A stretch of 41,238 bases of DNA, from NCBI GenBank assembly GCA_964391305.1, contig CAYMJO010000002.1, positions 1-41,238 of the forward strand. Reading direction: 5' to 3'. Origin of the DNA: CAYMJO01 sp964391305 (lineage in GTDB: Bacteria; Patescibacteriota; CALEFQ01). The position numbers were made by a program, and so were the translations under genes. Below are positions 14,903 through 23,437 of this stretch, in pieces. Below the pieces are notes generated by a model. The model saw only the letters and a list, made by a program, of their open reading frames with translations. It was not told the origin of the DNA and made no database searches. The stretch's first letter is position 1, and the number at the start of each line of letters is the position of its first letter.

Positions 14903-15937
14903 ATGGCAGATAAACCAAAAATTTCAATAATCACTGCGACTCTCAATGCGGAAGAAGCGCTGAAAGTTTGTTATGAAGCGATTGCCAAACAAAGTTATCC
15001 AAAAGATAAAATCGAATTGATCATAGGAGATGGAGGCTCGGAAGATAAAACGCGAGATGTTGCAAAAAGTTTTGGTGCAAAGATCGCCAATAATCCGCTC
15101 AAAACCGCGGAAGCAGGAAAAGCGGCGGCGCTCAAGCTCGCGACTGGCAGTATTGTCGCAATCATAGATTCAGATAATGTCATGCCCAACGAAAATTGGC
15201 TCAAGCGGATGACAGAGCCTTTCCAAGATCCCGACATCATTGCGAGCGAACCTTGGGAATACACTTACCGCAGAGAAGATTCGGCTATTACGCGCTATTC
15301 TTCACTAATCGGCATGAACGATCCTTTATGCCTTTTCCTCGGAAATTATGATAGAAAAAATTTTATAACAAATAAATGGACGGCAATAAATCTAAAGCAA
15401 GAAGATAAAGGAAATTATTTAAAAGTTTATTTGAGTGGCAGAAAGCTTCCAACAATCGGCGCCAATGGATTTGTCATTAGAATGGAGGAACTTAAGAAAT
15501 GTTCGGTTGATAAATATGTTTTCGATATAGATCTTCTGTATGAATTGATCCAAAGAAAAGGCGGAAAAATTATTGTTGCCAAAGTCAAGACGGGAATCAT
15601 CCATCTATATTGCGACAGCGTTTCAACTTTTATAAGAAAGCAGAAAAGGCGAGTGAAAGATTTTTTCTATTTTGGAGAAAAGAAAGAAGATGCCGCGAAG
15701 TATCCGTGGATGAAGTACTATCTTCCCAAGGTGCTTTTGTTCTGCTTGGCATGCGTTACGATTGTTCCCCTATTGATCCAAATACTGATTGGATATTCCC
15801 GCAAGCCGGATTATATCTGGTGGTTTCATTTTGTTGCGTGCTGGATAACTTTGTGGTTGTATGGTTGGGGAGTTGTGTTTAATATGATTTTGCCCAAAAA
15901 AGCGGCCGATAGGAGTGATTGGAAGCAGACAAAATAA
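14903..15937 (+). CDS. GT2-family glycosyltransferase with C-terminal membrane helices
   Basis: 344 residues. GT-A domain: ISIITATLNAE (7-17), IGDGGSEDKT (41-50), and the DSDN metal-binding motif at 89-92. TIGANGFVIR corresponds to the acceptor-site Gly-Asn-Gly pattern of the family, and YVFDIDLLYEL supplies acidic residues. Two to three hydrophobic segments in the last 90 residues anchor it. It should act on a membrane-bound acceptor at the cytoplasmic side. The 75 bases upstream are A/T-rich with a T-run but no convincing terminator, and the next gene begins 27 bases after its stop, so it is probably within the same transcript. Confidence 0.87.
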   Translation: MADKPKISIITATLNAEEALKVCYEAIAKQSYPKDKIELIIGDGGSEDKTRDVAKSFGAKIANNPLKTAEAGKAAALKLATGSIVAIIDSDNVMPNENWLKRMTEPFQDPDIIASEPWEYTYRREDSAITRYSSLIGMNDPLCLFLGNYDRKNFITNKWTAINLKQEDKGNYLKVYLSGRKLPTIGANGFVIRMEELKKCSVDKYVFDIDLLYELIQRKGGKIIVAKVKTGIIHLYCDSVSTFIRKQKRRVKDFFYFGEKKEDAAKYPWMKYYLPKVLLFCLACVTIVPLLIQILIGYSRKPDYIWWFHFVACWITLWLYGWGVVFNMILPKKAADRSDWKQTK

Positions 15938-15964
15938 TAGCGCCAAACCAAATTTTCACGCACC

Positions 15965-18280
15965 ATGCGAATATTTTTCTTAAATCACAATCAAGAACGA
16001 TTTGGGACATACTGGAGATGTTTGTTTTTGGGTAAATATTTGTCAAAACTCGGGCATGACATAACGATGGTCTGCGCGAGCGGAAAGGAATTTGACTTGC
16101 TTATCAGAAAACAGAAAATCAACGACCATTTCACCATCATTACTTTACCCCGTGTCAAGTACGCGCAATATATGACGGGACAGCTTTGGAGACTGGTGAT
16201 TTCTGTTTTTCAGGCTCTCTTTTATCGTTACGACATATTTCATGCTTTTACAGTTGCCCAACCACAAATCGGTGTTCCCGCATGGGTTGCCAAAAAAATC
16301 CGCCGCAAGCCAATGATTGTCGATTGGGATGATCTTTGGGCTGGGGGCTTTGCCGAGGCTCATCGTCCCATCATAAAAAAAGTCCTGACAAAATTCGAGC
16401 GAACAATTCCATATTATGCAGATCGCGTTACTTATGTTTCCAAATACTTGGGTGGCGAAGTTGCCAAGCTCGGACTGGAAAAACGGGCAACGCGAATACC
16501 AAACGGGGCGAACATAGACCAAATAAAAGTGTTGGACAAGGCAGATTGCCGTCGTAAACTCAAGCTCGATCCTAATGGCAAATATTTATTGTCCATGGGA
16601 AACACCTATTTTCAGAGCTTTAGAATACTCATGCAGTCCGCAGGAAAAGCAATGAAAAAAGATCCAAAGATCAAGCTGATTCTTCTTGGACAAATAGAAT
16701 CGATTCCGGACTTTGCCCGTAAATACTACAAAGAAATAAAAGATCGTATTATCATAGCCGGATCACGTCCATTTGAGGAAGTTCCGCTTTATATGGGCGC
16801 TAGCGACGCTTTGGTTTTACCGATGGACAATGACCCTATTGAATACGCGCGTTTTCCGATTCGATTCGGAGATTACCTTTGTGCCGGAAGACCGATAGTT
16901 TCCAACGCAGTCGGCGAAGTGAAACGTTACATGAATGAATACGACTGCGGATTGGCAAGCGCTTACGATGACATTGACGGTCTTGCAGACAATATTAACA
17001 AAGTTCTCAACGATAATGAACTTGCAGGCAAGTTGGGTAAGTCCGCTAGATTTGTCGCAGAGAATAAATTACAATGGCAGTTGATCGCTGAAAAGATGAA
17101 CAATGTTTATAAATCACTCAACAAAAAACTTGGTGATAAACTAAACATTGTTATTCTTTCACCGTTTTATCTTCCAAATGTGGGCGGAGTTGAAACACAT
17201 ATTGACGATCTATGCCGTTATTACCAAAAACATGGACACCACACGCATGTGATCACCTACAAGCCTCTGACAACGTCGGTCAAGGCGTTGCGGTATGAAA
17301 AGAAAAAGAATTTAGAGATCCATCGCGTTGCCTGGATTGGCTGGGGCCTTTTTCATAAATTTGAGAAGCATCCCGTAGTTCAGTTTCTCTATTTGACCCC
17401 CGTGCTGTTTGTTTTCACTTGGTATTTATTATTTGTCAAAAAAATCAAGTACGATACGATCCATGCTCATGGTTTCACTGCGGCGCTAATTACAAATATC
17501 CTCAACCGTTTTAATAAAAAACCGATTGTTTGCAGTATGCACGCAATTTATAACTTTGACGAGAGAAAATCCCTTGCCGATATTTGCCGCAGGATTCTCT
17601 GGCCCTTCGATCATGTTTTTTGTCTGGCACAACGTTCTGTCGAGGATTTGGTTGCCGCCGGTCTGCCGCGCGAAAAGCTCTCGCCTTATGTTCAATGGGT
17701 TGATCAGGAAAAAATCTTCAAACCTCGAAACAGGGAAGAGTGCCGCAGGAAGCTTGGTCTTTCGAACAAGTTCACGGTCTTATTTTTGGGACGTCTAATA
17801 GATAAGAAAGGCGTGAGCGTTCTTATGAAAGCTTCCGAGAGAGTTGACAAGGATGTTCAATTCGTTTTTGTCGGAGATGGTCCTATGAAGCAGAAACTTG
17901 ATGAATTTGCAAAGAAGCACGAAAATATTATTTCAGCTGGCAGAAAAAGTCAGAAAGAAGCTGGTTTATATTATTGTGCGACAGATGTTGTCGTCGTTCC
18001 GTCACAATATGAAGAAGGTTTTGCCAGAGTTGTTCTCGAAACCCTATCATCTGGCCGTCCGATAATCGCATCCAATAAGGGTTGTCTTCGGGAAATGATC
18101 ACAAAAGATGTCGGAGTTTTGCTCGATCCAACTATCGAAAATATCGCAAGAGCAATCAATAGATTTTACAAAAATACTGATGAATTGCGAGCGCTTGAGA
18201 AAAACTGCCGTGAATACGCGCTGAAGAATTTCAGCGATAAAAATTGTGAACATATTCTTCATTATTATTATCAACAATAG
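15965..18280 (+). CDS. two-domain glycosyltransferase: GT4-GT4 fusion
   Basis: 771 residues made of two complete GT-B enzymes in one frame. Domain 1 (about 1-390) starts MRIFFLNHNQERFGTYWR and ends with RFPIRFGDYLCAGRPIVSN; the second acidic residue of the usual EX7E is missing, as in GT4 members that carry an R-x-P-x-x-x-DY variant. Domain 2 (about 394-771) starts with a fresh N-terminal strand, IVILSPFYLPNVGGVETH, and retains EX7E in EEGFARVVLETLSSGRPI. The join is a short basic linker (LNKKLGDKLN, near base 17135), with no stop or frame change. Two successive sugar additions by one protein, or one active and one structural domain, are both possible. The next gene starts 2 bases after its stop. 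Confidence 0.9.
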   Translation: MRIFFLNHNQERFGTYWRCLFLGKYLSKLGHDITMVCASGKEFDLLIRKQKINDHFTIITLPRVKYAQYMTGQLWRLVISVFQALFYRYDIFHAFTVAQPQIGVPAWVAKKIRRKPMIVDWDDLWAGGFAEAHRPIIKKVLTKFERTIPYYADRVTYVSKYLGGEVAKLGLEKRATRIPNGANIDQIKVLDKADCRRKLKLDPNGKYLLSMGNTYFQSFRILMQSAGKAMKKDPKIKLILLGQIESIPDFARKYYKEIKDRIIIAGSRPFEEVPLYMGASDALVLPMDNDPIEYARFPIRFGDYLCAGRPIVSNAVGEVKRYMNEYDCGLASAYDDIDGLADNINKVLNDNELAGKLGKSARFVAENKLQWQLIAEKMNNVYKSLNKKLGDKLNIVILSPFYLPNVGGVETHIDDLCRYYQKHGHHTHVITYKPLTTSVKALRYEKKKNLEIHRVAWIGWGLFHKFEKHPVVQFLYLTPVLFVFTWYLLFVKKIKYDTIHAHGFTAALITNILNRFNKKPIVCSMHAIYNFDERKSLADICRRILWPFDHVFCLAQRSVEDLVAAGLPREKLSPYVQWVDQEKIFKPRNREECRRKLGLSNKFTVLFLGRLIDKKGVSVLMKASERVDKDVQFVFVGDGPMKQKLDEFAKKHENIISAGRKSQKEAGLYYCATDVVVVPSQYEEGFARVVLETLSSGRPIIASNKGCLREMITKDVGVLLDPTIENIARAINRFYKNTDELRALEKNCREYALKNFSDKNCEHILHYYYQQ

Positions 18281-18282
18281 CC

Positions 18283-19296
18283 ATGCCACGGGGGATTTAC
18301 GATCTCGTCATATACAATCACGGCGTGAAAAAACTCGCGGCTTCAATATTGCGAAGCGGCTGGTTTGTCAATAATCCTGTTTATAATTTCTTTTACAGGC
18401 GACGGATGCATGACCAAATGAAAAAATATGAAAAAATTCCGTTTCGGGTCATGGTGGAAAACACGAATATCTGCAATTCCAAATGTACGTTTTGTCCTCA
18501 CGAAACCATGAAGCGCCCAAAGGGTTTTATGGATAAAAGACTCTTCGAAAAAGTTGCTAAGGAATGCAAGAAGCTTGGAATAGAATATTTTACCATTTAC
18601 GGCTTCGGGGAACCGCTACTCGATAAAGATTTTGTAAAAAAAGTTGAATTTGCAAAGAAATTAGGATTGAAGCGAGTCACAACCAACACCAATGGAGAGC
18701 TTTTAACGAAGGATTTATCAGAAAAATTAATAAATGCCGGACTTGATGAAATTTATATCAGTTTTGACGCGGCTACCGACGCCGCTTATAGAAAAGTCCG
18801 ACCCATACTAAGTTTTCAAAAAACTGAAAAGAACATCAGGGATTTGATGGCTTTGAAACAAAAATTGGGGACTGACAAGCCGGAGGTCACGCTTAGTTTT
18901 GTTGAAAGCAATACAAATAGGCACGAAGTTAAGAAGTATATAAAAAAATGGAAAGACGTTGTAGATAATATTTCCATATCTATCATTCACAATTGGACAG
19001 GCAAGATCACAAGCCAAATGAGCAACAAAAAAAATCTGCGAAGAGATCCCTGTCGTCTTCTCTGGATGGATATGGTAATTAGTTGGAACGGAGACGTTCC
19101 ATTATGTTGTAATGATTACGAAAATAAGGTAATCTTGGGAAATATCAAGAATGAATCCATTCCCAAAATTTGGAATGGAAAGCTTTTGCGTTTGACTAGA
19201 AAAGAGCATATTGACGGCAATTATAGCGTCAACAAAATTTGCAATCAATGTGAATACAATTTCCACTACAAATCGCCTTGGTGGATTGGGAAATGA
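18283..19296 (+). CDS. radical SAM/SPASM domain enzyme
   Basis: 337 residues. The radical SAM cluster motif C64-xxx-C68-xx-C71 (CNSKCTFC) is preceded by a 55-residue N-terminal extension; GFGEPLLDKDF is the SAM-binding GGE-like segment. A SPASM-type C-terminal region has PLCCNDYENKVILGNI and ICNQCEY, enough cysteines for one auxiliary cluster (some twitch/SPASM proteins have two). It resembles SPASM enzymes found in glycan clusters rather than peptide-modifying ones with a nearby precursor; no short precursor gene is seen here. It starts 2 bases after the GT4-GT4 fusion, so the genes are almost certainly co-translated. Likely a dehydrogenase, epimerase or other sugar-modifying enzyme, substrate unknown. 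Confidence 0.85.
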   Translation: MPRGIYDLVIYNHGVKKLAASILRSGWFVNNPVYNFFYRRRMHDQMKKYEKIPFRVMVENTNICNSKCTFCPHETMKRPKGFMDKRLFEKVAKECKKLGIEYFTIYGFGEPLLDKDFVKKVEFAKKLGLKRVTTNTNGELLTKDLSEKLINAGLDEIYISFDAATDAAYRKVRPILSFQKTEKNIRDLMALKQKLGTDKPEVTLSFVESNTNRHEVKKYIKKWKDVVDNISISIIHNWTGKITSQMSNKKNLRRDPCRLLWMDMVISWNGDVPLCCNDYENKVILGNIKNESIPKIWNGKLLRLTRKEHIDGNYSVNKICNQCEYNFHYKSPWWIGK

Positions 19297-19437
19297 CGGA
19301 ATACCAAAACCCAAAGCCCAAGGAAATTCAGATGTTAAAAAATGCCAAATTCCAAAGTTTGTCAGTTGTCATTTTTTTGACATTTAGACTTTGTAACTTG
19401 AAATTTTTTTGAGCTTTGAAATTTAAGTTATTCTTCA
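19297..19437. other. 141-base A/T-rich noncoding gap with several short inverted repeats
   Basis: The first half is rich in A and C, the second in T and G. AAATTCCAAAG (19347-19357) pairs with CTTTGAAATTT (19414-19424) with one G-U; inside it TGTCA (19367-19371) pairs with TGACA (19378-19382) around a T-run. TTGACA occurs at 19377-19382 but no good -10 follows. No small reading frame with any support was seen. Confidence 0.5.
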
Positions 19438-20964
19438 ATGGACAATAAGAAGCAAAATTATTATGACGCCGTTTTTGTCTCTCCACCGTCAAGAATGGTA
19501 AACCATTACCGCCCGCCGGTTGCTTTGATGTACTTGGCTGGGTACTTACAGCATAAAGGCATGAAGCCATATATTATTGACTGCCCAATGAAAGAAGTTG
19601 TGCGTAAACAGAAATTTTACGACAACGTTTTGGAAGAGATGAAAAAAATTGAAGACCAGATGGTTCAAGAATTTAAATGGCTGAAGACAAAAATAGTAGG
19701 CGTCACTTTTTACACAGCGGAATATAACGAGGTTTTCAGCCTTGCAAAACGTTTTAAGAAAATCGATCCGGATGTCAAGATTGTCGTTGGGGGCATTCAT
19801 CCAACTTTTTACACTGACGAAGTTTTTGAGGATAAGGATTCTCCGATAGATTTTGCGATTATTGGCGAGGGTGAAATGACGATGTACGAATTAACTCAGA
19901 CAATTCAGGATGGAAAAAAGGATTTTCGTAACATCAAAGGAATTGCTTATCGTGACCGATTGTCTGGCAAAATTGTCAAGACACCCGCACGTTGCATCAC
20001 AGATAATCTAGATGGCATTTCTTTTCCTGCTTATAATTTGGTGGACATGGAATATTACACCAATGCATCACCTTATGCGATCCGCGGAGTTTTTCTACGC
20101 TCAACTCATGTTCTTGGCGGTCGAGGATGTCCTTCACAGTGCACTTTTTGTGTTTCAAAAAAACTGCGGGAGTATAGCGGCGGAGGAAAGTTTGTCCGAA
20201 TGCGAAGCCCTAAAAGTCTGGTGAAAGAAATCCGTTATCTGAAAAAAAAATATAGAATTGATTCGTTCTTTTTCATGGATGATCTTTTTACTCTTAACAA
20301 GCAGAATGTAATCGAATTTTGCGATTTGATGAAGAAAGAAAAAGTTGATATTTTGTGGGGCTGTGCTTCCAAAGTTTCGACACTAAACGAAGCTGTAATT
20401 AAAAAAATGGCTGAATCCGGATGTATCCAAATCGAATTTGGAGTGGAGCGCGCATCGGATCATGCCTTGCGCTTGTTGAAAAAGGGGATAACTATTAAAA
20501 AAGTCCGCGAGGTTTACCGTCTTTGTAAAAAATACAAGATTCGGACTTATACTAACATGCTCGTGAATGTTCCCGAAGAAACGGAGAAAGATTTGCAGGA
20601 TATTCTGGATCTTCTGAAAGATCTAGACTCGGAACTGGTCAGCATTAATGTTTTTATTCCACATCCGGGGACAGAAATTTATGAAAAATCCATATACAAT
20701 TTTACTAAAGAAGAATATCCGCTTTTGAGTTTCGCACATCCAGATTTTAAACCATTTCAAAGTTCGCTGAAATTTCATAAACACAACCTTGATATATTTA
20801 AGTGGACGGATGATCACATGAAGGAAACGAATAAAATCATTCCAAGCCTAAAATTTCATGTATCTTTTAAGTATTGGCGGACAATTTTGATGTCCAAACG
20901 TAAGCTGAACTATTTGAAGCAAGTGGGCGTACTTGCCCAAGAATTCTTTATGCAAAAATTTTGA
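19438..20964 (+). CDS. B12-binding-type radical SAM enzyme
   Basis: 508 residues. The N-terminal Rossmann domain shows VFVSPPSRM, KIVVGGIHPTFYTDEVF (H121) and FAIIGEGEMTMYEL, the standard layout of class B cobalamin-binding radical SAM proteins without DxHxxG. The barrel carries C231-xxx-C235-xx-C238 (GCPSQCTFC), MDDLFTLNKQNV and FGVERASDHALRLLKKGI. A C-terminal tail of about 90 residues is family-variable and holds no known domain. It begins after a 141-base noncoding gap and ends four bases before a methyltransferase gene, opening a tight run that continues to the right edge. Class B enzymes methylate carbon or phosphorus or perform ring changes; the substrate is not predictable here. Confidence 0.88.
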   Translation: MDNKKQNYYDAVFVSPPSRMVNHYRPPVALMYLAGYLQHKGMKPYIIDCPMKEVVRKQKFYDNVLEEMKKIEDQMVQEFKWLKTKIVGVTFYTAEYNEVFSLAKRFKKIDPDVKIVVGGIHPTFYTDEVFEDKDSPIDFAIIGEGEMTMYELTQTIQDGKKDFRNIKGIAYRDRLSGKIVKTPARCITDNLDGISFPAYNLVDMEYYTNASPYAIRGVFLRSTHVLGGRGCPSQCTFCVSKKLREYSGGGKFVRMRSPKSLVKEIRYLKKKYRIDSFFFMDDLFTLNKQNVIEFCDLMKKEKVDILWGCASKVSTLNEAVIKKMAESGCIQIEFGVERASDHALRLLKKGITIKKVREVYRLCKKYKIRTYTNMLVNVPEETEKDLQDILDLLKDLDSELVSINVFIPHPGTEIYEKSIYNFTKEEYPLLSFAHPDFKPFQSSLKFHKHNLDIFKWTDDHMKETNKIIPSLKFHVSFKYWRTILMSKRKLNYLKQVGVLAQEFFMQKF

Positions 20965-20968
20965 TCTT

Positions 20969-21916
20969 ATGTCTTTCCCAAATGAACAATTTCTAAATAT
21001 TCTCGCTTGCCCTTGTTGTGGCGATTCTCTGAAATCCGCCAAGAGTGGTTTGATATGCAATGGGTGCCAAGAAAAATTTCGGGTTTGCAGAGGAATACCA
21101 GTACTTCTGTCCAAAGTCTCCGATGCGGCATCTGCCATAGACGAAGTTTCTGAAAGGATATGGAAAAAATTGTATGAAGACAAAAAAGATATGTACGATC
21201 CGAAAGCTCCGCCCAAGGAAATCGCCGCTACGGCAAAAAGCGTCAGGCAAATTTTAAGACTTCAGGATAAAAGCCGGGGAATCTTTATGGAAGCGGGTTG
21301 CGGCACAGGTCGAACTGCTTTGGAAATCGCGTGCCATTCGCAACTAACCATCATTTGTCTTGATCGCTCGCTGCAAGCTCTACTCAAGGCACAGCAGTTA
21401 TTTGCACAGACCAATCAGCCGGCTCACTTTGTTTGCGGAGATTTACGTAATTTGCCATTTAAGAGCAACAGCTTGAATTATGTTTTTTCCGATGGAACTA
21501 TCGAGCATTTCAAAGAAACACAAACTGCCGTAGATGAATTTAGGCGTGTTCTCAAAAACAAAGGACAAGTGCTCGCCACGGTTCCTCACTTGGCTCTTGG
21601 AATGCTGACCTATGGACAATTGCAAGGCAACATTCCCAATGTTTTCCCGTTGCGAAACTTGCTTGAGTTTTTTCATATAAAACTGATGAAGGGAAAATTT
21701 TTGATCAATGGTTTTGAATTGTCATTTACTCGAAGACAACTTGCGCGCATTTTTAAAAATTTTTATAAAAAAAATACCGGTTATTTCAAGTCATATAACG
21801 AAATTAGTTTTATAAAAAATCAGCGTCTGAAGAAGATATTGCGGAAAATGTCTGATAATAAATTTTTTTGTCCGGTGATTTACGCGCACGGGATAAAAGA
21901 TCTACGAAGAAGATAA
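20969..21916 (+). CDS. class I SAM methyltransferase with N-terminal zinc ribbon (Trm112-like)
   Basis: 315 residues. The N-terminus has C14/C17 and C30/C33 (ACPCCG and ICNGC) followed by RGIPVLL, the Trm112-like zinc ribbon often fused to glycan-locus methyltransferases. The methyltransferase domain starts near residue 105: EAGCGTGR (108-115) is the SAM-binding motif, then CLDRS, and SDGTIEHF at the motif IV position. I chose the ATG at 20969, four bases after the previous stop; the frame is open to 20933 but the zinc ribbon begins only after 20969. It is the first of three consecutive methyltransferase genes. Expected product: a methylated sugar or lipid-linked intermediate. Confidence 0.85.
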   Translation: MSFPNEQFLNILACPCCGDSLKSAKSGLICNGCQEKFRVCRGIPVLLSKVSDAASAIDEVSERIWKKLYEDKKDMYDPKAPPKEIAATAKSVRQILRLQDKSRGIFMEAGCGTGRTALEIACHSQLTIICLDRSLQALLKAQQLFAQTNQPAHFVCGDLRNLPFKSNSLNYVFSDGTIEHFKETQTAVDEFRRVLKNKGQVLATVPHLALGMLTYGQLQGNIPNVFPLRNLLEFFHIKLMKGKFLINGFELSFTRRQLARIFKNFYKKNTGYFKSYNEISFIKNQRLKKILRKMSDNKFFCPVIYAHGIKDLRRR

Positions 21917-21920
21917 TTTT

Positions 21921-22646
21921 ATGAGAGAAAAAAAAGATTTCTATTCCAAAAACCGCGCAATAGATATAATGGAAACAGGTAATTCTTATAATTACCTGAT
22001 TGGTCTTCTGAAATTTTTTGGTTTGAAAAAATTTCTGGATATTGGCTGCGGCGATGGATCATTTGCCAGCGCCGTTGGTAAAGCATGTGGCTGTGAGGTG
22101 AGTGGAGTGGATATTGCCGCACAATCTGTCAGTGAGGCAAGGGCTCGCGGCGTGGACGCGCATATTATAGATCTGGATGAAAAAAATTTGCCTTTTCCAA
22201 ATGAAACTTTTGATTGCGTATTCTGCGGCTATATCATTGAGCATTTGTATTCGCCGGATCATATGATGGAAGAGGCTCGCCGCGTGCTTAAACGGGGCGG
22301 AAAGATTATCGTTACGACTGCGAACCTGGCTTCTTGGTTCAATCGATTATCTCTTCTATTTGGCTATCAACCGATCTTTACGGATGTCAGCTTGAAGCAC
22401 AGCTTCGGACATCTCTGGAAACTCGCGCCAATGGGTCATTTGCGCCTGTATACTTATAGAGCTCTTCGAAAAATGATCGAGATTTACGGATTTAAAATAA
22501 TCAAGGTCAAGGGATTGGGAATAAGCAACAAATTCGGTTTCGGCAAATCACATCCATGGATCGCTAATTTTGCAAATTTTATTTTTCAAAAACCCTCTTT
22601 ATGTTCCCATTTAATCATTATGGGAACCAAAGAATCAAAAAGATGA
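21921..22646 (+). CDS. class I SAM-dependent methyltransferase
   Basis: 241 residues. LDIGCGDGSF (39-48) is motif I, GVDIAAQS the acidic end of strand 2, and GYIIEHLYSPDHMMEEARRVLKRGG the motif IV-V region of Methyltransf_11-type enzymes. No extra domain and no membrane segment. It starts four bases after the zinc-ribbon methyltransferase and its stop overlaps the ATG of the next methyltransferase by four bases, so all three are translationally coupled. The C-terminal half (GHLWKLAPMGHLRLYTYRALRKM) is the usual substrate-side part of the family and gives no substrate clue. Confidence 0.85.
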   Translation: MREKKDFYSKNRAIDIMETGNSYNYLIGLLKFFGLKKFLDIGCGDGSFASAVGKACGCEVSGVDIAAQSVSEARARGVDAHIIDLDEKNLPFPNETFDCVFCGYIIEHLYSPDHMMEEARRVLKRGGKIIVTTANLASWFNRLSLLFGYQPIFTDVSLKHSFGHLWKLAPMGHLRLYTYRALRKMIEIYGFKIIKVKGLGISNKFGFGKSHPWIANFANFIFQKPSLCSHLIIMGTKESKR

Positions 22647-23425
22647 AATCGGGCAATACAGACAATTATAGTAAATTATATACAAAAGATTATTTGCTCA
22701 ATATCAACGGAGGCGGCGAGGAGTTTTCGGCTGGTAAAATATCAAGAAGACTTCAGCAGGCGATAGATCTGGTCGATTTTAAACAAAGTGATAAAATTTT
22801 GGATTTAGGTGCTGGGTGCGGAGAATTCGGATATGCTCTCCGTGATAAAGTTGAAGAAATAGTTCTATCCGATTATTCCGACGACGCATTGGCGATCATG
22901 CGGGAAAGAATTGATGAGAATGAAAAAGTGCGAATTGAGAAGATCAATGCAAAGAAAATTTCTTATCCTGACAATTATTTCGATAAAATATTTTTACTGG
23001 AAGTTATCGAACATTTATATCCAAACGAAGCCGATATTGTTCTTCGGGAGATAAAGCGTGTCTTGAAGAAAAACGGAGAATTGGTGATATCGACAAGTCC
23101 CAATAAATATTTGTCTTATCCTCAATATTTTATTGCCGAGAAAATTTTCAAGCTAAAGCTAAAGGAGTATCATGTCAACGAATTTTCATTTTTTTCTTTT
23201 CAAAAAAAGATCAGAAAACATTTTCCCTATTGCAAAATTTATTGCTATCAGGAGAAACTATGGTTTGACATTTGCCTCAAAGAAGCAGCTGTTCCAAAAT
23301 TTGTCAAAAGTCTCGTGCATTCGTTTAATGTCGTTTACGACTGGAAACCGTTTGTCTATTTAAGAGACAGATCTCCATTGAACCGTTTTTTGGCTATTCA
23401 CTATAACGCCGTGGCAAGAAAGTAG
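22643..23425 (+). CDS. class I SAM-dependent methyltransferase
   Basis: 260 residues. LDLGAGCGEFG (53-63) is motif I and LLEVIEHLYPNEADIVLREIKRVLKKNG the motif IV-V region. I place the start at 22643, in an ATGA overlap with the preceding stop; an upstream ATG at 22601 would create a 46-base overlap and an N-terminus (MFPFNHYGNQ) unlike the family. Its sequence differs clearly from the two methyltransferases before it, so it is not a recent duplicate, and it probably acts on a different position or substrate. A radical SAM/SPASM gene follows after 12 bases. Confidence 0.85.
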   Translation: MKSGNTDNYSKLYTKDYLLNINGGGEEFSAGKISRRLQQAIDLVDFKQSDKILDLGAGCGEFGYALRDKVEEIVLSDYSDDALAIMRERIDENEKVRIEKINAKKISYPDNYFDKIFLLEVIEHLYPNEADIVLREIKRVLKKNGELVISTSPNKYLSYPQYFIAEKIFKLKLKEYHVNEFSFFSFQKKIRKHFPYCKIYCYQEKLWFDICLKEAAVPKFVKSLVHSFNVVYDWKPFVYLRDRSPLNRFLAIHYNAVARK

Positions 23426-23437
23426 TTTATTTGTTCT

